Assembly: GCF_049994905.1 (NCBI RefSeq)
Contig: NZ_CP188258.1
Location: 2,046,001-2,110,000, forward strand
Direction: 5' to 3'
Length of the DNA: 64,000 nt
Origin: Diaminobutyricibacter sp049994905
GTDB taxonomy: Bacteria; Actinomycetota; Actinomycetes; Actinomycetales; Microbacteriaceae
Shown: in pieces, positions 23,413 through 32,330 of the stretch
Layout of the letters: every line of letters starts with the position of its first letter
How positions within the stretch are numbered: position 1 is the stretch's first letter
Position numbers and translations under genes: made by a program
Notes under the pieces: model-generated
Told to the model about the DNA's origin: nothing
The model's database searches: none
The model's input: the letters and a program-made list of their open reading frames with translations, nothing else

Positions 23413-24416
23413 CCACCTCGACCGATTACACGCCCGAGGTCATGAACGTCCTGACCGACGAGATCGAGAATTCCGGTGTCGCGGGCGGCTCGCCCAAACG
23501 ACCACGGCGGAGGCGACGCGACAAGCCGTCGCCCGAGAGCACGGACCGGAGCATCCTCTCACCGTCCGACTGGCGGCGCCGGAACATCCGGTGGACGAAC
23601 CGCACCCTGCACATCGTGCTCCTCATCGTGCTGATCCTCGTGGGCCTCGGCCCGCTGCTCTGGCTGGCGAAGTCGGCGATCACCCCGACGATCGACACGC
23701 TCCAGACGCCGATGGCCCTCTTCCCGCACGGGGTCGACTGGGCGAATCTGTCGACGGCGTGGTCGACGGTGCATATCGATGTGCAGTTCATGAACACGAT
23801 CTGGGTCGCGGCCGGCTCCTGGTTCTGCCAGATCGTGGTCGCGACGACAGCGGGCTATGCACTCAGCGTGCTGCGACCGAAATACGGCAATGTGCTGTAC
23901 GGACTGGTGCTGGGCACCCTGTTCGTCCCGGCCGTCGTGCTGCTGGTCCCGCTCTACCTGACGATCCTGAACCCGCCGCTCATCGGTACGTCGCTGATCA
24001 ACTCCTTCTGGGCGGTCTGGCTCCCGGCCGGTGCGAACGCCTTCAATGTCGTGCTCGTGAAACGGTTCTTCGACGCACTCCCGCGCGAAGTCTTCGAGGC
24101 CGCCCGCACCGACGGCGCTGGTCCCTTCCGCCTGTTCTGGTCGATCGTGCTGCCGATGTCGAAGCCCATTCTGGGCGTCGTCTCGGTCTTCGCGATCATC
24201 GCCGCCTGGAAGGACTATCTCTGGCCGTCGCTGGTGCTGCGAGATCCTGGCCTGCAGCCGCTCTCCGTCCGGCTGCCGCTGCTGCAGTCGGCGATCGAGC
24301 TGGACGTCTTTCTGGCTGCCCTCGCGATCTCGACGCTGATCCCGATCGCGCTCTTCCTCGTGTTCCAGGGGCTGTTCCTGCGCAGCGCCGGTCTCGGAGG
24401 CGCCGTCAAGGGGTGA
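23409..24416 (+). CDS. Sugar ABC transporter permease (MalG-type)
   Basis: Second channel subunit. I start it at TTG 23409, which overlaps the previous stop (TTGA), giving 335 residues; an ATG at 23442 is possible. The first 60 residues are an unusual basic cytosolic extension (PKRPRRRRRDKPSPES). Six membrane segments follow, with the coupling motif EAARTDGAGPFRLFWSIVLP. MalG-type features include NTIWVAAGSWFCQIVVATTAGYAL early in the protein and WKDYLWPSLVL near the end. Confidence 0.92.
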   Translation: MTTSTDYTPEVMNVLTDEIENSGVAGGSPKRPRRRRRDKPSPESTDRSILSPSDWRRRNIRWTNRTLHIVLLIVLILVGLGPLLWLAKSAITPTIDTLQTPMALFPHGVDWANLSTAWSTVHIDVQFMNTIWVAAGSWFCQIVVATTAGYALSVLRPKYGNVLYGLVLGTLFVPAVVLLVPLYLTILNPPLIGTSLINSFWAVWLPAGANAFNVVLVKRFFDALPREVFEAARTDGAGPFRLFWSIVLPMSKPILGVVSVFAIIAAWKDYLWPSLVLRDPGLQPLSVRLPLLQSAIELDVFLAALAISTLIPIALFLVFQGLFLRSAGLGGAVKG

Positions 24417-24444
24417 TCCGCAGGGTGCGTTCGGGTTGCGCCCG

Positions 24445-24450
24445 TACCAT
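24445..24450 (+). promoter_or_regulatory. Candidate -10 element for the leaderless GH3 gene
   Basis: TACCAT is exactly six bases before the GTG at 24457, so the GH3 gene may be transcribed separately from the importer operon. Confidence 0.4.
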
Positions 24451-24456
24451 CGGAAG

Positions 24457-25671
24457 GTGACAGCCCATCGGACAGTGGTAGCGCATCCGACCTACCGGGG
24501 GAGACGTGGTCGCGCACAGCGCGGCGCGGTCGTCCTCGCAGTCGTCGCGCTCATGCTCGCAGGCTGTGCATCGGGCGGAGCCGGCATCCCGTCGCGCCCT
24601 TCACCCTCGCCGACGGCTCAGAGAGCGGCCCCCGACCCGATCGCGGAATATGCCGAGGCCCGCCTCGCGTCGATGACGCTGAGGCAGAAGGTCGCGAGCC
24701 TTCTCATGCTGCACCGGCCGGGCGTCGACGGAGCGGCGCTCCGTGCCTTCGTCGGCAACTACGGGCTCGGCGGCCTGATCCTGATGGGGGACAACATCCC
24801 ACCGGGACTGGACACGCTCCGGGCGGAGACGGCCGAGATCAGTTCCGACCCCGGACTTCCCGTGCTCACAGCGACCGACGAGGAGGGCGGCATCGTCAAG
24901 CGGCTTCCCGAAGACGGGGCGCCGGGGGCGGAGGAGCTGAAGGAGCAGACTCCGGATGCGACGCGGGCCGCCTTCGCGAGTCGCGCGGCGCTTCTCAAAG
25001 CGGGCGGCATCGCCCTGAACTTCGGAACGATCGCCGACGTGACCGCCGATCCGAATTCGTTCATCTTCGACCGTGTGCTCGGCACGACGCCGGCGGATGC
25101 CGCCAGCCGGGTCGCAGCATCGGTCGCGGGCCAGAAAGGGGTGGTTCTCTCGACCCTCAAGCACTTCCCCGGGCATGGCGAGGTCGAGGCGGACTCGCAC
25201 CTCTCCATCCCGACGACGCCGGTGTCGCTGGCGCAGTGGCGGCAACGTGACGAGCCGCCTTTCGAGGCCGGTGTGCGAAGCGGGGCGGATGTCGTGATGT
25301 TCGGCCATCTCGTCTACAGCGCAGTGGACAGCGCGCCCGCCTCGCTTTCCGCCGTGTGGCACCGCATTCTCGCCGACGAGATCGGTTTCGACGGCGTCAC
25401 CATCACCGACGACCTGAGGATGCTGCAGGACTCGGGCGTACCTCAGTACCGCGATCCGGGCGAGAACGCGGTCCGTGCGCTGGCGGCGGGCAACACGATG
25501 CTGCTCTTCGTGCTGGGGGCGAGTCCGTCGCAGGACGGCGTCGACCCGGGTCACATCATCGACGCGGTCGTCGCGGCGGTGAACGCGGGCCGGATCGGCC
25601 TGGCGCAGATCGACGAGGATGCGCTGAAACTGCTCACGCTGAGGCGCTCGCTCGCCGTCGGCAATGACTGA
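24457..25671 (+). CDS. GH3 beta-N-acetylhexosaminidase (NagZ-like) lipoprotein
   Basis: Glycosidase likely to remove beta-N-acetylglucosamine from cell-wall fragments or chitin-type sugars outside the membrane. The 404-residue protein has a lipoprotein signal (LMLAGC, Cys37) and then a GH3 N-terminal domain. The motif KHFPGHGEVEADSHLSIP contains the Asp-His dyad typical of NagZ rather than beta-glucosidases, and the nucleophile Asp sits in VTITDDLRM. Only the TIM-barrel domain is present. The GTG at 24457 lies six bases after TACCAT; an in-frame TTG at 24436 has no support. It follows the MalG-type gene by 40 bases. Confidence 0.88.
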   Translation: MTAHRTVVAHPTYRGRRGRAQRGAVVLAVVALMLAGCASGGAGIPSRPSPSPTAQRAAPDPIAEYAEARLASMTLRQKVASLLMLHRPGVDGAALRAFVGNYGLGGLILMGDNIPPGLDTLRAETAEISSDPGLPVLTATDEEGGIVKRLPEDGAPGAEELKEQTPDATRAAFASRAALLKAGGIALNFGTIADVTADPNSFIFDRVLGTTPADAASRVAASVAGQKGVVLSTLKHFPGHGEVEADSHLSIPTTPVSLAQWRQRDEPPFEAGVRSGADVVMFGHLVYSAVDSAPASLSAVWHRILADEIGFDGVTITDDLRMLQDSGVPQYRDPGENAVRALAAGNTMLLFVLGASPSQDGVDPGHIIDAVVAAVNAGRIGLAQIDEDALKLLTLRRSLAVGND

Positions 25672-25774
25672 TCGAAACAATTTCGGCGATCCGGAATAAC
25701 TCCCGGATCCATGCGTTTACATGTATCGGCGGCGACGCCCCACAACTCCCACTGAGTCGAACAATGGAGAAACT

Positions 25775-26332
25775 ATGTCTGAAAACGTCACGATTCCCGG
25801 ATACAAGGCCGGCACCTGGACCATCGACCCCTCTCACAGTGAGGTCGGCTTCAGCATCCGTCACCTCATGATCAGCAAGGTGAAGGGTGTCTTCGAGAAC
25901 TTCGATGCGACCTTCGTGACCGCCGAGAACCCGCTCGAGTCGTCCGTGACGGCCAAGGCCGAGGTCGCCTCGGTCAACACCAAGGACAAGAACCGTGACG
26001 CGCACCTCCGCACCGGCGACTTCTTCCTCGCCGATGAGCACCCGACCATCGACTTCGTCTCGACCGGTGTCCGCGTCGAGGGCGGCGACTTCCTCGTCGA
26101 CGGCGACCTCACCATCAAAGGTGTCACGAAGCCGGTCACGTTCGACTTCGACTTCGGCGGCTTCGGCCAGGACCCGTACGGCAACTTCAAGGCCGGCGCT
26201 ACCGCGAAGACCGAGATCAACCGCGAGGACTTCGGGCTGACCTACAACGCAGCGCTCGAGACGGGCGGCATGCTGCTCGGTGACAAGGTCACCATCACGC
26301 TCGAGCTGCAGGCTGTACTCGCTCAGGACTAG
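25775..26332 (+). CDS. YceI family protein
   Basis: Lipocalin-like beta-barrel protein of 185 residues that in this family binds isoprenoid or other amphiphilic ligands. It lacks a signal peptide, so the actinobacterial form here is cytosolic. Motifs: TWTIDPSHSEVGFSIRHLM at the start, then VKGVFENFDATF, DEHPTIDFVSTGV and GDLTIKGVTKPVTFDFDFGG. The ATG at 25775 follows AATGGAGAAAC; 18 upstream codons in frame (from 25721) look non-coding. A terminator follows. Confidence 0.92.
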   Translation: MSENVTIPGYKAGTWTIDPSHSEVGFSIRHLMISKVKGVFENFDATFVTAENPLESSVTAKAEVASVNTKDKNRDAHLRTGDFFLADEHPTIDFVSTGVRVEGGDFLVDGDLTIKGVTKPVTFDFDFGGFGQDPYGNFKAGATAKTEINREDFGLTYNAALETGGMLLGDKVTITLELQAVLAQD

Positions 26333-26356
26333 TCCGCTCGCACTACAATCGATGTT

Positions 26357-26388
26357 CTCAGGGGTCCCGCACTTTCGGGGCCCCTGAG
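26357..26388. terminator. Bidirectional terminator between yceI and the FUSC gene
   Basis: CTCAGGGGTCCCG (26357–26369) pairs with CGGGGCCCCTGAG (26376–26388) through 13 pairs including one T-G. The plus strand continues CTGTTTT. It lies between the two convergent stops and may serve both genes. Confidence 0.75.
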
Positions 26389-26394
26389 CTGTTT

Positions 26395-27441
26395 TCAGGG
26401 AGCGTCGTCTCCGGTGATCTCGTCGTGGATGCGGCGCAGATCTTCGACCAGCGACCCGATCAGGACCCAGTGCCGCGAATTCGGCGCCACGACCGACAGC
26501 GGAGCCGTCAGCACCGGTACCCCCGCCGTCACGGCGTCGGGCTCCGACGGCGGAGCGTCGGGCTCGCGCGCCAGCAGCCGAAGATCATGGGATGCGCGGG
26601 TCAGCTCGTCTGCGATGGCCTGCACCGTCGGCTCCCGGGAGATGCTGTCGTCGTAGCGGTCGTGGAAAGCGCGTGTCATGCCGAGCACGCGCGTGATCAC
26701 GGGCCCGAGGCGCCTGAAGAATTCGTCGACGGCGTCGAGATCCTTTCGGTGACGGGACTGGCGCGGATTCAGGGTGAGGCTCTCGCGCGCCTGTGTCAGG
26801 GCTGCGTCGGTCTTCGCCTGCATGGGCCGCAGGAGGCGCGCCGTGATGAGAAGCTCGTCGAGCTGTGCCTGGGTCTGGGGCACGGTCAGCGCCGCGGCGA
26901 GGCGGTCGAGTGTTGCGGCAGCCTCGTTGCCGAGCGCGTTGACCGACGTGCGGGCCGGGCCGATCAGCACAGGGGGGACGATGGCAATGTTCACGATGAC
27001 CCCGATGACGGCACCGATCACCGTCTCGACGATGCGTGCGAACGCGTAGTTCGGCGAGGCTGCGCCGATCGCGAGCACGAGCATTGCGGTGATCGGAACC
27101 TGGTTCGCCGTGCCCGGGGTGAGCTTGAGGGCCCAGGAGAGAAAGATCGCCACGACGACGGTGAGAAGCACGATCCAGCTCGACGTGCCGAATACGATTC
27201 CGATCGCGTAGGCGATCCCGACGCCAACGATGACCCCGATGCTCCGCTCGATCGCGCGGCCCACCGACTGGTTGACACTGGGTTGGACGACCAGGAGCGC
27301 TGCAATCGCCGCGAAGATCGGCAGCTGGGTGGGGAGGAAGGTGCCGGCGATGACCCACGCGAGAATCATTGCGATCGCCGTCTTCGCCACCTGGAGGAGC
27401 GGGACGCGTGTCGATGCTCGCAGGCTCGTTGGCATTCGCAC
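26395..27441 (-). CDS. FUSC family (aromatic acid exporter-like) membrane protein
   Basis: Inner-membrane protein related to aromatic acid efflux proteins. The 348-residue product has six membrane segments within the first 165 residues (for example LLQVAKTAIAMILAWVIAGT, LPIFAAIAALLVVQPSVNQS and GVIVGVGIAYAIGIVFG). A long cytosolic helical region follows, ending in VEDLRRIHDEITGDDAP. The QPSVNQSVGRAIERSIGV stretch is the FUSC signature. The GTG at 27441 is six bases after TAGCCT on this strand. It shares a terminator with yceI. Confidence 0.85.
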   Translation of the reverse strand: MRMPTSLRASTRVPLLQVAKTAIAMILAWVIAGTFLPTQLPIFAAIAALLVVQPSVNQSVGRAIERSIGVIVGVGIAYAIGIVFGTSSWIVLLTVVVAIFLSWALKLTPGTANQVPITAMLVLAIGAASPNYAFARIVETVIGAVIGVIVNIAIVPPVLIGPARTSVNALGNEAAATLDRLAAALTVPQTQAQLDELLITARLLRPMQAKTDAALTQARESLTLNPRQSRHRKDLDAVDEFFRRLGPVITRVLGMTRAFHDRYDDSISREPTVQAIADELTRASHDLRLLAREPDAPPSEPDAVTAGVPVLTAPLSVVAPNSRHWVLIGSLVEDLRRIHDEITGDDAP

Positions 27442-27447
27442 GACTCA

Positions 27448-27453
27448 AGGCTA
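27448..27453 (-). promoter_or_regulatory. Candidate -10 element for the leaderless FUSC gene
   Basis: TAGCCT on the minus strand is exactly six bases before the GTG at 27441. It lies in the 17-base gap between the two minus-strand genes. Confidence 0.4.
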
Positions 27454-27458
27454 CGGCG

Positions 27459-28556
27459 TCAGGCGACCTCGCCGTGCAGACCCAGGAACCGGCCGTAGGC
27501 GCGCACGCCCGTCGCGAAGCCTGCCTGCTCGGCCGGGGTGAAGGGCACGAAGGGCTCCGCTTCGACGGCCACCCGCGACCCGTTCGCCGTGCGCCGCCAG
27601 GTGCCGGCGACCCTGCCCTTCGAGACGACGAGGGGCTTGAAGATGCCGTTGGCGCCGGGAACGATGCGATCGGCGAACTCGGGGGCGAGGACCGGAGTGC
27701 GGTCCTGATAGCCGAGCAGGTACTCATCGAAGCCGGGAAGCACGTGCACCGACCGGGAGCGCGGAGCGCGGGCTGGGGCGGCGTCGGCCAGTTCAGCGGT
27801 CATCCAGTACGTCACTCCGTCGAGATCGAACGAGGTGAGACGGTCGCGGATGAGCGTGAGCCCTGCCTTTGCGCCCGCCATCGTCCCCTTGGACCACCAG
27901 ACGTAGTCCTTGAGCGTCGCAGGCCCGTGACCGGCGAGGTACCGAAGGAGGAACTCGGCGAGTGCCTCGTCGCCGTCGAGGGGTCGCTGGTCCGGCGCCC
28001 ACTCGTCGAGGAGCACCAGGGACTGCTGCGTACGGTGGGGCGGGCCCCAGCAGAGCACACCCGTCTGGGCCAGGTAGTAGATGAGGTGGTAGCCGCGCTG
28101 GCCGGCGGTACGGATGCCGTTCCGCTCCCACAGTTCCATCAACTCGGGGCGACCGAGCGACCTGCCGCCCGCAAGCGCCTCGACGACGAGATCGCGTGCG
28201 CGGGCGAAATCGTGCTCCTCGAGTTCGAGCTGGCGGTGCCGCAGAGCGAGGCCCGCGATCATGCGCGGTGTCGTGACCCGGAGCATCCACCCGAGCTCGC
28301 GCGCCGGAACGAAATGCAGCGTTCCGCGCATCGGCCAGGACCGCACGATCTCGCCGCGTTCCAGTGCGGAGATGACGTCTGCGTGCGTCGCACCGGGCGC
28401 CCTCACCCCCAGCGCCCAGCATGCGGCCGCGAAGTCCTGTGCCTGCACGGCGAGCATGCGCTCGGCGACGGCGAGCGGCGACACGAGTGGCGCGGTCAGC
28501 GCGTGGGCGGCCTGGCGGAACCGGTAGAGGTCGGCGTACTTGGCGTGCGTCGGCAT
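27459..28556 (-). CDS. Winged-helix DNA-binding protein, AlkZ-like (HTH_42 family)
   Basis: 365-residue protein of the family that includes AlkZ and YcaQ, DNA glycosylases that unhook interstrand crosslinks. It has several winged-helix units: FRQAAHALTAPLVSPLAVAERMLAVQAQDF near the N-terminus contains the QxQ catalytic-type motif (QAQ). Later come IVRSWPMRGTLHFV, WERNGIRTAGQRGYHLIYYLA and the C-terminal LPGFDEYLLGYQDR. DNA repair is known for some members; the substrate here is not evident. GATACT lies six bases before the ATG. It is not part of a clear repair operon. Confidence 0.8.
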   Translation of the reverse strand: MPTHAKYADLYRFRQAAHALTAPLVSPLAVAERMLAVQAQDFAAACWALGVRAPGATHADVISALERGEIVRSWPMRGTLHFVPARELGWMLRVTTPRMIAGLALRHRQLELEEHDFARARDLVVEALAGGRSLGRPELMELWERNGIRTAGQRGYHLIYYLAQTGVLCWGPPHRTQQSLVLLDEWAPDQRPLDGDEALAEFLLRYLAGHGPATLKDYVWWSKGTMAGAKAGLTLIRDRLTSFDLDGVTYWMTAELADAAPARAPRSRSVHVLPGFDEYLLGYQDRTPVLAPEFADRIVPGANGIFKPLVVSKGRVAGTWRRTANGSRVAVEAEPFVPFTPAEQAGFATGVRAYGRFLGLHGEVA

Positions 28557-28590
28557 GCCACCAGTATCGCGGCTGCCTCCGACACGGGCG

Positions 28591-29658
28591 TCAGGTCAGG
28601 ATGCCGAGTTCGCTGAGCTGGTCGCTGAGGCCGGCACCGTCGGGGGAGTAGACCCACGGCACCCCGCTCGTCTCCGAATGCTTCTCGGCCTTCGAGCGAC
28701 CGCCGGCGAGCACGGCCTCACCGGTGGAGAGCTGGCGGATGGCGACAGCGGAGACGCTTTCGGGATGCTTCGTGGTGAATTCGCCGTAGATGATCTCATC
28801 GTGCTGTCCGTCGTCGCCGACGAGGAGCCAGCGCAGGCCGGGGAATTCGCTGGCGAGCCGCACCAGGCTGGATTCCTTGTGCTCCCGCCCGCTGCGGAAC
28901 CAGCGATCATGCGTCGGACCCCAGTCGGTGAGCAGGAGCGCGCCGGCGGGGAAGAGGTTGCGCGAAAGGAATCGTTTGATCGTCGGTGCGACGTTCCAGG
29001 CGCCGGTCGACAGATAGATGACGGGAGTGCCCGGATGCGTCGCGGCCAGCCGTTCGAGCAGCACGGCCATTCCCGGGGTCGGCACTCGCGCGTGCTCGTC
29101 GAGCACGAAGGTGTTCCAGAATGCGAGTAACGGGCGCGGGAGAGCGGTGACCATGACGGTGTCGTCGATATCGGAGATCACGCCGAACGTGGCCGACGGG
29201 TCGACGATGAACACCGGGGACTCGACGGCATCCTTCGAATCTGCTGTGTACATGCGCACCGTGTGCCATCCGGGTGCGAGCTGTACCGGGATCACCGTGT
29301 CGATGACGCCACCCCGGTCGGGGCGCACCTCGTGGGTCATCCCTTCGATCTCGATCGTGACCGTCACATCGTTCGCGGGCACGCTGACGAACGAACGCCA
29401 GCCACGGATGCTCTCCTCACGCCTGCGATTCGCGCGTTCGGCCCTGCTGCCGGACCGGGGATCGCGAGCCAGGACGACACGCCCGAGGATGCGCGCCCAG
29501 GTCGGTGCGCCGTAACCGGTGTATGGGACCACTGTGGAGAGGAAACCCCGCCGGCGGGCGCGCTTCGCACGGAAGTCGTGGAAGGCGTCCTCGATGCGCG
29601 CTGCGCGATGCATGATGGGCTCGACGCTCGCGACGCGCTTCTCGGGTGGACGGGCCAT
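28591..29658 (-). CDS. App1-type phosphatase domain protein (DUF2183)
   Basis: 355-residue protein with a HAD-like phosphatase core related to yeast App1, a phosphatidate phosphatase. An N-terminal beta-sandwich (SFVSVPANDVTVTIEIEGMTH region) is followed by the catalytic SDIDDTVMVTALP (DxDxT), the Ser/Thr motif VIYLSTGAWN, the Lys region REHKESSLVRLASEFPGLRW and the acid motif LLVGDDGQHDEIIY. I use the ATG at 29658 (MARPPEKR); an upstream in-frame start at 29751 is weaker. No signal peptide is seen. The substrate is unknown. Confidence 0.85.
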   Translation of the reverse strand: MARPPEKRVASVEPIMHRAARIEDAFHDFRAKRARRRGFLSTVVPYTGYGAPTWARILGRVVLARDPRSGSRAERANRRREESIRGWRSFVSVPANDVTVTIEIEGMTHEVRPDRGGVIDTVIPVQLAPGWHTVRMYTADSKDAVESPVFIVDPSATFGVISDIDDTVMVTALPRPLLAFWNTFVLDEHARVPTPGMAVLLERLAATHPGTPVIYLSTGAWNVAPTIKRFLSRNLFPAGALLLTDWGPTHDRWFRSGREHKESSLVRLASEFPGLRWLLVGDDGQHDEIIYGEFTTKHPESVSAVAIRQLSTGEAVLAGGRSKAEKHSETSGVPWVYSPDGAGLSDQLSELGILT

Positions 29659-29874
29659 ATCTGCCAGTTTCTCATGAACGGCTTGTCGTTCCGGACTCCT
29701 GACGCGCGCGAGGTGACGCCCAGCCTGAGCGTTTCCTGCGACGCGCCACACGGTTTACAGCAAAAATGAGGGATTCCCGGTTTATGATCCAAACAACGCG
29801 GCGGTCGACTCGCCGCAGGGCTGGGGACCCGCAGCGCCGTATTGTGGACATGCAGGAAAGAAGGAGTAGCCCTA

Positions 29875-30537
29875 GTGCCCATCAATGATCTCGTCACTGG
29901 CCAGAGCCAGTCGGGAATACCTCTCGTTCGTACCGAGCCGATCCAGGAGCGCAGTGCTGCGCGAATCGACGCGCTGCTCGACGCCGCCGCCGACGTTGTG
30001 GACGAGATCGGTTTCGACCGCCTCACGACCGCGATGGTCGCCGAGCGGGCGGACGCATCCATCGGAACCGTGTACCGGTATTTCCCGGACCGCATCGTGC
30101 TCCTGCAGGCGCTCCGCGATCGAGCGCTGCAGCGTTACCGCAGTGCTGTGGTCGAGTCGATCCACAAGGCGACGCCGGACCACTGGTGGGATGCCATGGA
30201 GTGCGCCATCGACGCGTTCGTCGAGATGTTCCGCTCGGAGCCGGGATTCCGCATCATCCGCTTCACCGATGCCCAGCGCCAGCCGGCCTCGGGAGAGGCT
30301 GGATTCGGCGACGACTTCTTCGCGCACCGCTTCGCCAGCATCCTCGCCGAGGAGTTCGGCCTCCCGGCCGGCGACCAGCTGAACTTCCGGCTGGAGGTCG
30401 CGGTCGAGATCGCCGACTCGCTCATCACACGCGCGTTCCTCATCGATCCACACGGAGATGAGGCGTTCATCGAGGAGGCGCGCGAGGTCATCCGCGAATA
30501 TCTCGCCAAGCGGTACGGCGAGGACGCGACGAACTGA
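29875..30537 (+). CDS. TetR-family transcriptional regulator
   Basis: 220-residue regulator. The N-terminal helix-turn-helix reads LLDAAADVVDEIGFDRLTTA, then MVAERADASIGTVYRYFPDR. The C-terminal ligand domain has no known signature. The start is GTG at 29875, chosen because AGGAAAGAAGGAG lies just before it; an upstream in-frame ATG at 29851 and the first codon at 29842 lie inside or before this site. TATTGT at 29840–29845 is a candidate -10. It is followed by the OpuC-type transporter genes after 207 bases with two hairpins, so it might control them, but no shared palindrome proves this. Confidence 0.85.
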   Translation: MPINDLVTGQSQSGIPLVRTEPIQERSAARIDALLDAAADVVDEIGFDRLTTAMVAERADASIGTVYRYFPDRIVLLQALRDRALQRYRSAVVESIHKATPDHWWDAMECAIDAFVEMFRSEPGFRIIRFTDAQRQPASGEAGFGDDFFAHRFASILAEEFGLPAGDQLNFRLEVAVEIADSLITRAFLIDPHGDEAFIEEAREVIREYLAKRYGEDATN

Positions 30538-30545
30538 ACCGTTCC

Positions 30546-30599
30546 CGACCGGCACGCCGCCGGTCGGTCGAGCTGTGCGGATTCCCGACCGACGGGAAT
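30546..30599 (+). terminator. Two hairpins after the TetR gene
   Basis: CGACCGGC–ACGCC–GCCGGTCG at 30546–30566 and ATTCCCG–ACCGA–CGGGAAT at 30581–30599. There is no T run directly after either, so termination is uncertain; they could also be operator-like palindromes upstream of the transporter operon. Confidence 0.45.
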
Positions 30600-30744
30600 G
30601 TCGGTGGTCTGCGGAAGCGTTGCTTTTGCTGGAGATCAGCTTCACAAAATGCAATCGGTTTTTGCCAAAAGCCCCGAATGGTGTTTGGGTTGATCATCTG
30701 GCACGTGTTGATCCGAAGCCTTTCTCGAGGAATGAGCCACACAG

Positions 30745-31629
30745 ATGATCGAGTTCCGATCGGTAACGAAGCAGTTCCCCGACGGAACGGTCGCGGTCCG
30801 CGACTTCTCGCTCGTTATCCCGTCGCGCAAGATCACCGTCCTGGTCGGATCCTCAGGTAGCGGCAAGACGACCATCCTGCGAATGATCAACCGCATGGTC
30901 GACCCGACGAGCGGCACCATCGAGATCGACGGCGAAGACATCTCGACGCTCGCGCCCGTGCACCTGCGTCGCAGCATCGGCTACGTCATGCAGAACTCCG
31001 GCCTGCTGCCGCATCGCAAGGTGGTGGACAACATCGCCACCGTGCCTCTTCTGCGCGGGGTGAAGAAGCGTGTGGCCCGCGAGAATGCGCTGGAGCTCAT
31101 GGACACGGTGGGACTGGATCGTTCCCTCGCCGACAAATACCCGAGCCAGCTCTCCGGCGGCCAGCAGCAACGCGTCGGGGTGGCGCGCGGTCTCGCCGTC
31201 GACCCGAACATCCTGCTCATGGACGAGCCGTTCGGGGCGGTCGACCCTATCGTGCGCGACGACCTGCAGCAGGAGCTCCTCCATCTGCAGCGTGAACTCG
31301 ACAAGACGGTCGTCTTCGTCACCCACGACATCGACGAGGCGTTCCTCCTCGGCGAGCAGGTGGTGATCTTCCGCACGGGCGGAATCGTGGCACAGAAAGG
31401 CACACCCGCCGAGATCCTCAGCGATCCCGCAGACGACTTCGTCGCGACGTTCGTCGGCGCCGAAAAGGGCAAGCGCGCCCTCCACATCGAACAGACGTCG
31501 ACCGGTGAGGTCCTGGTCGACAGCGACGGACGCACCGCTGGTGTGCTCTCCGGCGCATCCACCCACGAAGCAAAGGCCGCGACCCTCATGGGCGCGGGTG
31601 CTCCGGCGCAGGGTGAGGAAGCGCCGTGA
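30745..31629 (+). CDS. Glycine betaine/choline-type ABC transporter ATP-binding protein (OpuCA-like)
   Basis: ATPase driving uptake of a quaternary-amine compatible solute. The 294-residue protein has Walker A GSSGSGKTT near residues 35–43, the Q-loop in YVMQNSGLLPHRKV, the signature LSGGQQQR, Walker B ILLMDEPFGAVDP and the switch His in VTHDIDEAF. The spacing and the PEPs of ProV/OpuCA (QNSGLLPHRKVVDNIATVPLL) are specific for this subfamily. The two C-terminal CBS domains of typical OpuCA are absent; about 60 residues without a known domain take their place. Its stop overlaps the next gene by four bases. Confidence 0.9.
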   Translation: MIEFRSVTKQFPDGTVAVRDFSLVIPSRKITVLVGSSGSGKTTILRMINRMVDPTSGTIEIDGEDISTLAPVHLRRSIGYVMQNSGLLPHRKVVDNIATVPLLRGVKKRVARENALELMDTVGLDRSLADKYPSQLSGGQQQRVGVARGLAVDPNILLMDEPFGAVDPIVRDDLQQELLHLQRELDKTVVFVTHDIDEAFLLGEQVVIFRTGGIVAQKGTPAEILSDPADDFVATFVGAEKGKRALHIEQTSTGEVLVDSDGRTAGVLSGASTHEAKAATLMGAGAPAQGEEAP

Positions 31630-32330
31630 GCTGGCTGTGGTCGAATTTCGGCCTCATCGACTACGGCCAGGTCTGGCAGCTCACCGTCGCCCACATCGGT
31701 CTGAGCATCCCCCCGATCGTCTTCGGCTTCGTGATCTCACTGCCCATCGGGTGGGTGGCCAACCGTTACCACGCGTCGCGCGGAACGCTCCTCACGATCG
31801 GCGGCATCCTCTACACGATCCCCTCCCTCCCGCTGTTCATCGCGATGCCGTCGCTGATCGGCACGAAGATCCTCAACCCGGTGAACGTGATCGTCGCTCT
31901 CACGATCTATGCGCTGGCGCTGATGGTGAGAACGACGGCGGATGCGCTCGGTTCCGTCTCCGGTGACGTCCTGCAGTCCGCCACCGCGGTCGGCTTCTCG
32001 AGCTGGCGTCGATTCTGGTCCGTAGAGCTTCCGCTGGCCGGTCCTGTGCTCCTGGCAGGCTTGCGCGTGGTCGCGGTGAGCACCGTCAGCCTGGTGAGCG
32101 TCGGGTCGCTGATCGGGGTCAACAACCTCGGAAACCTGTTCATCGACGGCTACCAGCGCTCCTTCCCCGAAGAAGTCGTCGTCGGCATCCTGTGTGTGAT
32201 GGCGATCGCGTTCGCGTTCGACGGCATCCTCCTGCTGCTTGGTCGCCTCCTGATGCCGTGGACCCGGGTCGACCGGCGCAGCAGGCGGTCCGTTCGTCGG
32301 GAGCAGCTGCGGGCGGTGACAGAGGCATGA
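31626..32330 (+). CDS. Compatible-solute ABC transporter permease (OpuCB-like)
   Basis: Membrane subunit of 234 residues with about five or six hydrophobic segments. The N-terminal LTVAHIGLSIPPIVFGFVIS and the coupling segment VLQSATAVGFSSWRRFWSVELPLAGPVLLAG are typical for the ProW/OpuCB family. GTG at 31626 overlaps the ATPase stop, and its own stop overlaps the start of the second permease (ATGA), so the three are translationally coupled. Confidence 0.92.
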   Translation: MSWLWSNFGLIDYGQVWQLTVAHIGLSIPPIVFGFVISLPIGWVANRYHASRGTLLTIGGILYTIPSLPLFIAMPSLIGTKILNPVNVIVALTIYALALMVRTTADALGSVSGDVLQSATAVGFSSWRRFWSVELPLAGPVLLAGLRVVAVSTVSLVSVGSLIGVNNLGNLFIDGYQRSFPEEVVVGILCVMAIAFAFDGILLLLGRLLMPWTRVDRRSRRSVRREQLRAVTEA

